The notes below the pieces were generated by a model, which was not told the origin of the DNA, searched no databases, and worked only from the letters and a program-made list of their open reading frames with translations. Positions 59,206 to 64,000 of a stretch of DNA of 64,000 nucleotides are shown here, one piece after another. Each line of letters begins with the position of its first letter. The first letter of the stretch is position 1. Made by a program: the position numbers and the translations under genes. The DNA is from Boswellia sacra (lineage: Eukaryota; Streptophyta; Magnoliopsida; Sapindales; Burseraceae), in the NCBI GenBank assembly GCA_013180625.2, contig SNVD02005093.1:1-64000 (forward strand). The letters run 5' to 3'.

Positions 59206-61670
59206 TATTGTCGCTTCTTTACTGTTTTGATACGTAATTGTTGTCTTCGTAATAGCTGTTGATATACATCTCTTTTGTTTCTTTTTTTTTCTTTTTTAAA
59301 GCTTACCTTTGTCCTATGCTTAAACATATATTTCTTTATACACAGTAAGACATCAATGCTTTGAGACTTGGGCCTTCAAATTTTGAAATGTGGATCATGC
59401 TGGGAAGCTTCGAAGTGATGGACATTTTGGGGGACTGCAGTGAAGCTTTTGCTACGAAAGTGGAATTTACTGCATTGATTTGATTCAGTGGAAGTCAAAA
59501 GGTAAGAATTTGTTCTGTGCTGTTTCTCATTTCATATTCTATATACTAAATTAGGTGATAAAAGCAGATATCTTTTGACTGGATTTATTTAATAATGTTA
59601 TTACTGCTACTACATTTGGCCTGACATCTAATGTCAATTCCCAAGTGGCTGCCTGTGTGTATGGGTTTTAAGCAAAGGGATCGCATTGCAGCCACATGTA
59701 ATTGAAAGAAGTTAAACCACAGATATACAAATCAAACAAAAAATTTATCAAGAGAGCTTAGCCACTTTTTTCAACTTTTCTTGTTCTGCCTCATTCTTAT
59801 TCTCCTGCATTTTTTTTTCCCTCCCCTCTTAGAGAAGCTAGATTCTATCCATAAGGAGCTTGATTCTCGCTCATCCACACTATCAACTGCTGTTCCATTC
59901 CTTTCACATTTCCAGTCATATTCATTTGGAAGGCTTTGCACTTCACCACTTGAAAGACCCTGGTTAGAAAATTGATAGTACCTTTAGCTCGAAGACAATT
60001 AATTGTAATCCAGTTGGTTAGCTAGCTACTTTTCATGCTATATTTTTGAAGATTTATATATTTCATTTTAGTTGTCCAGCCTAACATTGCTTAACGTGAA
60101 TTTGATTTTTGAATGTTGAGACAAGGTTTGAAGAAAAGGCATCACTGAGCTCCATCAACATATGCCTTTGATTGATTCAATAGCTCAAAGCTGCCAGAGC
60201 CTCATCCTGCCCTAATGCTAGATTTCAATTAGTAATTTTTATTAACTAAACTTCTATCCATCGTAATTGATTGAAATTATAGTTTTGTGGAAGATTGTAA
60301 CATAAAATCTTCCACAAAACTATAATTTCGGAGTATTTGCCCACCAATATCTGGATAGTGACTAGACAACTACCTCTCTCATTCCCATCACATGGGTGCA
60401 ACGTCAACAAAATATCCTTGAATTGTTCAATTTAAAATGTTGTAAAATTCGGCAACAGCCATTAATTAGCTCCGTATAGATTGAATGATTGTTAACATTT
60501 AAATTCAGATGAAGCTAAATTCAGCTGATTCCATGAAGGGCAAGCTTTAAATGAATTAACATACATGAAAATTTAACAGAGTCCACCTGGCTTAGCCGAA
60601 CGAACGAGAGCTCAGATATGCAACATTAACTAAGGAACTTTAATGGCCCATGGCACAAGGAGGATGCTTTCTCGAAATGGTTAAACAAAGCCACATGGTG
60701 CAATTAAAATGCTTCAGCACCTATTGTGGTTACGGGAAGGATCTCATTCAAAGATTTTTATTAAATAATAATTTTAATGCAGCGATAAGATTGGATCATG
60801 ATGGCCTTCGATTGAAGGCCAGGTGCCTGTGGCTGTGCCTATCAATCTTCACATGATTTGGCTACTTTCTTTACTTCCCCCTGTGGCCAAAACAATGAGA
60901 AAACAACCCATCAACAGAAATGACAAGTAAATTATCAAGCAAAGGACGCATACTCCACATCGTAAATTTCCAAAAGTAAGGCAATGAAGGGGGGATTGTG
61001 ACTGTGTTAAAGTTTAAATTTAGATTTCAATACTGCTTGATATCAAAATTGACAAATACCCAGTACCAAATTCTCAGTTAATTTTCAACAACATAATTTA
61101 ATTCTTAACCTAACTCAATCCCACTTACCAATTATCATACAATGTTTGCACTATCAAGGTATAAGGAAAATGACCCGAGAATTCCCCTCCCAACCCCACA
61201 CTCGTCCCATCATGTATAACCTCCACAAAGTGCCACAAATCCTACCAAAATTGTCACTTTCCTTCGCTCAAATCAACCCCCATTATTTCCTCTCAGGCAG
61301 GCAAAATCACATGGCCACTCCAATTGATGTAACAAATTTGAATCATCGTTATTGACTATTACATATTTTTCTTTTTCTCGATTTGGTATTATTATGCGCC
61401 AGAAAACACTTTCAAAAAACTTTATACATCTCAATCAGCTACATAAACTCCAATTTTGAGCTACCAAAAATTAAGAAAACTAGGCATCAATTTTTAATTG
61501 ATGATCATATGGTAAGTCACATTACATTACATTACAACTATATATTTCTTTCAACAAAGCATCTGGATCGGCTTCGTCTCCCCAGATTTTTTTTCTTTAA
61601 GAAGAGACTAATTATATGTATACAATTTTCTTTTTTTTTTAATAATTAAATTTAACATGTATTTGCCAGA
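59206..61670. other. Intergenic DNA, no gene recognised
   Basis: AT-rich with scattered short frames that I do not credit. A perfect hairpin at 60273-60329 is listed separately. Poly-T tracts near 59285 and 61630 are the only other marked features. Confidence 0.5.
60273..60329. repeat. Perfect 24-bp inverted repeat with 9-base loop
   Basis: The left arm gaaattatagttttgtggaa plus gatt (60273-60296) and the right arm at 60306-60329 are exact complements, separated by gtaacataa. There is no T-run directly after it and no neighbouring reading frame, so a role is not evident. It may be a young foldback or MITE remnant, or a small-RNA hairpin. Confidence 0.9.
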
Positions 61671-63162
61671 TCATATTCTCCAGTCCAGACGGACCTCTCC
61701 CGGGCCAGCGAAATGCTGACTAGGCTTCCGAAATGACACCATGTGGCTGCTGACCATGAAGGCAGTCACACGCTCAGAAACCCTAATATCTTCCATCTTC
61801 AACTCCTGTAATCGCCGGACATATTCCGGCACATGGAGTAGGTCCCACACGACGCCGACGCCTCCGGGCTTCAAAACCCTAACCATCTCGCCTAACACCC
61901 TCATTCTCTCCGCCGCGGCTTCCACCGTGCGGGGGCCGTACTCCTTCCCCACAGTGTGGAAGAACACGGCTGATACCACCACATCAAAGTAATTGTCCCC
62001 AAATGGTAAGCTCCTAACATCACCTTCCCTGCATGTGACATACTCTTGTACACCTGTTTCAACATTCCATATTGACACTTGTTAGTGTTTGTTTTATATT
62101 ATTCTAAGTGATAAAATGATTCTATTATCTCATCTATGATGCCAAATCCAAAACCATATCAACCAAAAGATGAAATTCCATTGCTTATCAATAATTCCAA
62201 TATGAAAAATTCCAAGATTTTTTGAGAAAGTGATATAGTAGTAATAAAATAAAAGTTTCAATACCCAGGTTACAGATCAGAATAATTCTTATTCTTGTGA
62301 AAAATACCCATCAACAATTTTCATATCCGAAGCTTCAAGCTGAGATATTGGTCCCTTCCATATAAAAAAACAATAGAGGAAACTATAAAATTCTTTAAAA
62401 AAAATGATGAGTAAATTTTAAGATAAATTAATTACTAAAAACCTTGGAAAAACAAAAATAATTTAGACAATATAAATTTCCTATGATCTCTAACTCAATA
62501 TCTAGATTTTTATTATTTAATTATTAATCTATTAAGATTTAAGATTAGAGAAGTATTATTTACGTTACTATGAGTATTAATTTCATATATTTGAAAGTAA
62601 ATTTTTTTTTCCAATTTAGGAAAATAATTTAATTATTAAAAGTTGTAGAATCGAAAGAGTTACCTTCTATATTGGCGGTTCGGAGAGTGGACAGACTGGT
62701 CCGTTTCGACCGGTCCAGCCCGACGACCCGGCCCGAACTTCCCGTCTTCTTGAGCTGAGTAGCCACCGTGTTAAGCAAAATCCCCCTCCCACAACCAATA
62801 TCAAGCGCCATCTTCACCGTTGACCAGTCGCTGACCGACCCCACCATCCGCTGCGCCATGTCGTAATGCAACGGCACGGCGGAGTAGAAGAAATTCCCGG
62901 CCGCGAAGAACAAGCAAACAGCCGACAGTGCCAAGACTGCACCACCAAAACCAGCGGCGAAACGCGCCGCCCCGATGCTTAGAAACGAGTGGAACAACAA
63001 ACATATCGGCTCGAAGTAGACGAGGAACAGTATCGACAACACGGAGAAGAGAATCGCGTGGCACAAGAGGAACAACAACGTCTGCCACTGCTCCATTCCG
63101 TAGATTGCGTAGATCTGTCTCCATTCCCTGTTCGTCGTCGCCGTCGTCGTCTTGCCACCCAT
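61671..63162 (-). CDS. Membrane-anchored SAM-dependent methyltransferase (type 11)
   Basis: Two exons, 63162-62664 and 62053-61671, are joined with GT-AG borders and matching phase into 882 bases (293 residues). The N-terminal third has two hydrophobic segments (LLFLLCHAILFSVLSILFLV near residues 28-50 and GAVLALSAVCLFFAAGNFFY near 75-95), so the protein is likely membrane-anchored. The class I methyltransferase fold follows: SAM-binding motif I ALDIGCGRG near residue 118, an acidic residue after strand 2 (VVGLDRSK), DVVVSAVFFHTVG, and the PGGVGVVWDL post-motif. The domain is short at the C-terminus (about 35 residues after motif WDLLHVPEY) but the family in plants is similar in size. The substrate is unknown. 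The 5' region has GA-rich leader sequence. No lesions are seen. Confidence 0.88.
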
Positions 63163-64000
63163 TTTCGCACTCTCTGCTCAACATAAAAAACCCAAAAAAA
63201 GTTAAAAAAAGATTATATTTTTCTCTTGTTTTCTCGGAAACCAAAGAGAACCCATTTATCCACTTACAGTTAAGAAGCTCTAGAAGGCTCAGATCCAGGC
63301 GTTAGGATCAAAGAGAGTACGTAGTACAGCAGCAGAAACGAAGAAGAAGAAGAAGAAACGGTTGCGTGGTGTCAGGCGGTGGGGACAGAGAGAGAGGGAG
63401 AGACAGATAGCGAGAATCAGAAGCAATTGAGGTCGGAGCAGAGTGAGAGTAATGGTGATGCGAGGAAATGTCACGTCAGTTGGGGGCTGTAACGCGAGAA
63501 GAAGAAGAAGAAGAAATATAAGATGAAGAAGAAGATGATGATCTCATTCCACGCGCTTTTACTTCGTCGTTTTGTTTTTCGAATTTTTATATATAAAAGA
63601 TTTTGCAGTCAGCCATGAAGCCAACTAACTTTTAAGAGTGTCGAGTTGGTTCGGAGTGTACGGAAACAGAAATTAGGTGGGTGGTACAGGGGCATTCTCG
63701 TCAACAAATAAAATCCAGTTAAAGTGGAGATTGTAATGTAACCGGTTCCCTGTTTGTTAGGTTCTCTTACACTTTTTTTCAGGTTCGAAAAGTGTAAACA
63801 CCTTTGACGGACCAGGTGTAATGATTCTATCCTAATTTTTTTTGTTTTTTTAATGAAATTTTTAAACTTTGTTTTCAAGTTTCGAGTATGTTTTTGTTGT
63901 TTCAAAGATCATCCCAATCATTATTATATAAATCTTTCTTTAATTACATAATTATTTATTTATCAGGAAAATTTAAGGGTATTATTGATATTTTCCCTGC
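63163..64000. other. Promoter and 5' leader of the methyltransferase gene; spacer
   Basis: It contains purine-rich runs (gaagaagaagaagaag at about 63330 and 63497), read as CTT repeats in the leader of the minus-strand gene, a common feature of plant 5' untranslated regions. A TATA-like ttatatataaaa lies at about 63585-63598. No further gene is seen before the window end. Confidence 0.55.

Noticed and set aside
62801..63305. Arg-rich frames on both strands over the methyltransferase first exon
   Set aside because: They are shadows of the GC-rich coding exon. The spliced frame with motif I and membrane segments explains the region.

Overview
The window is nuclear DNA from a flowering plant, almost certainly a eudicot. 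It has AT-rich intergenic DNA, short GT-AG introns, and genes that read clearly as plant proteins (chloroplast cyclophilin CYP37, TRAPPII subunit TRS130/CLUB, an EIX2-type LRR receptor-like protein, an RPS5-class CC-NBS-LRR fragment). The species is not recognisable; a woody rosid is a guess. Gene models below were spliced by eye.

Layout. 1-7260: most of a minus-strand, non-autonomous Ty3/gypsy element of Tat/Ogre type. It has one LTR, a primer-binding site and a gag-protease gene, no reverse transcriptase or integrase, a four-exon extra gene in antisense, and long tandem-repeat arrays towards the missing LTR. 7261-12255: AT-rich intergenic DNA with a decayed hAT-type MITE and several tandem-repeat patches. 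12256-15763: a minus-strand LRR receptor-like gene broken by a 513-bp hAT MITE with a perfect 8-bp target duplication and by a frameshift. Four W-boxes lie upstream, followed by a relic of a second copy. 16.2-24.1 kb: gene-free, with a second hAT MITE (perfect 8-bp duplication) and a Mutator-type MITE (perfect 9-bp duplication) carrying a satellite-like array and nested in an older inverted-repeat element. 24.2-30.2 kb: a decayed minus-strand Ty1/copia relic between two roughly 250-bp direct repeats. 30210-30635: an isolated coiled-coil domain of a CC-NBS-LRR gene.

31.1-55 kb is the genic core. CYP37 (minus, 12 exons) and TRS130 (plus, 21 exons) are divergent and share a 508-bp intergenic promoter region. 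CYP37 carries two LTR elements: a copia element (31118-36003, TSD CAAGG) 12 bases after its stop codon, and a small non-autonomous LTR element (37643-39551, TSD GAAAA) in intron 7. These two have different LTRs but nearly the same primer-binding site and leader.

55.9-64 kb: two tandem tRNA-Gln(CUG) genes, a decayed spliced hAT (RICESLEEPER-like) transposase gene, a perfect 24-bp hairpin, and a two-exon membrane-anchored SAM-dependent methyltransferase gene on the minus strand.

Nothing bacterial, organellar or CRISPR-like is present. The intact functional genes appear to be CYP37, TRS130, the methyltransferase and the two tRNAs. Most of the rest is transposable-element DNA and its remains.
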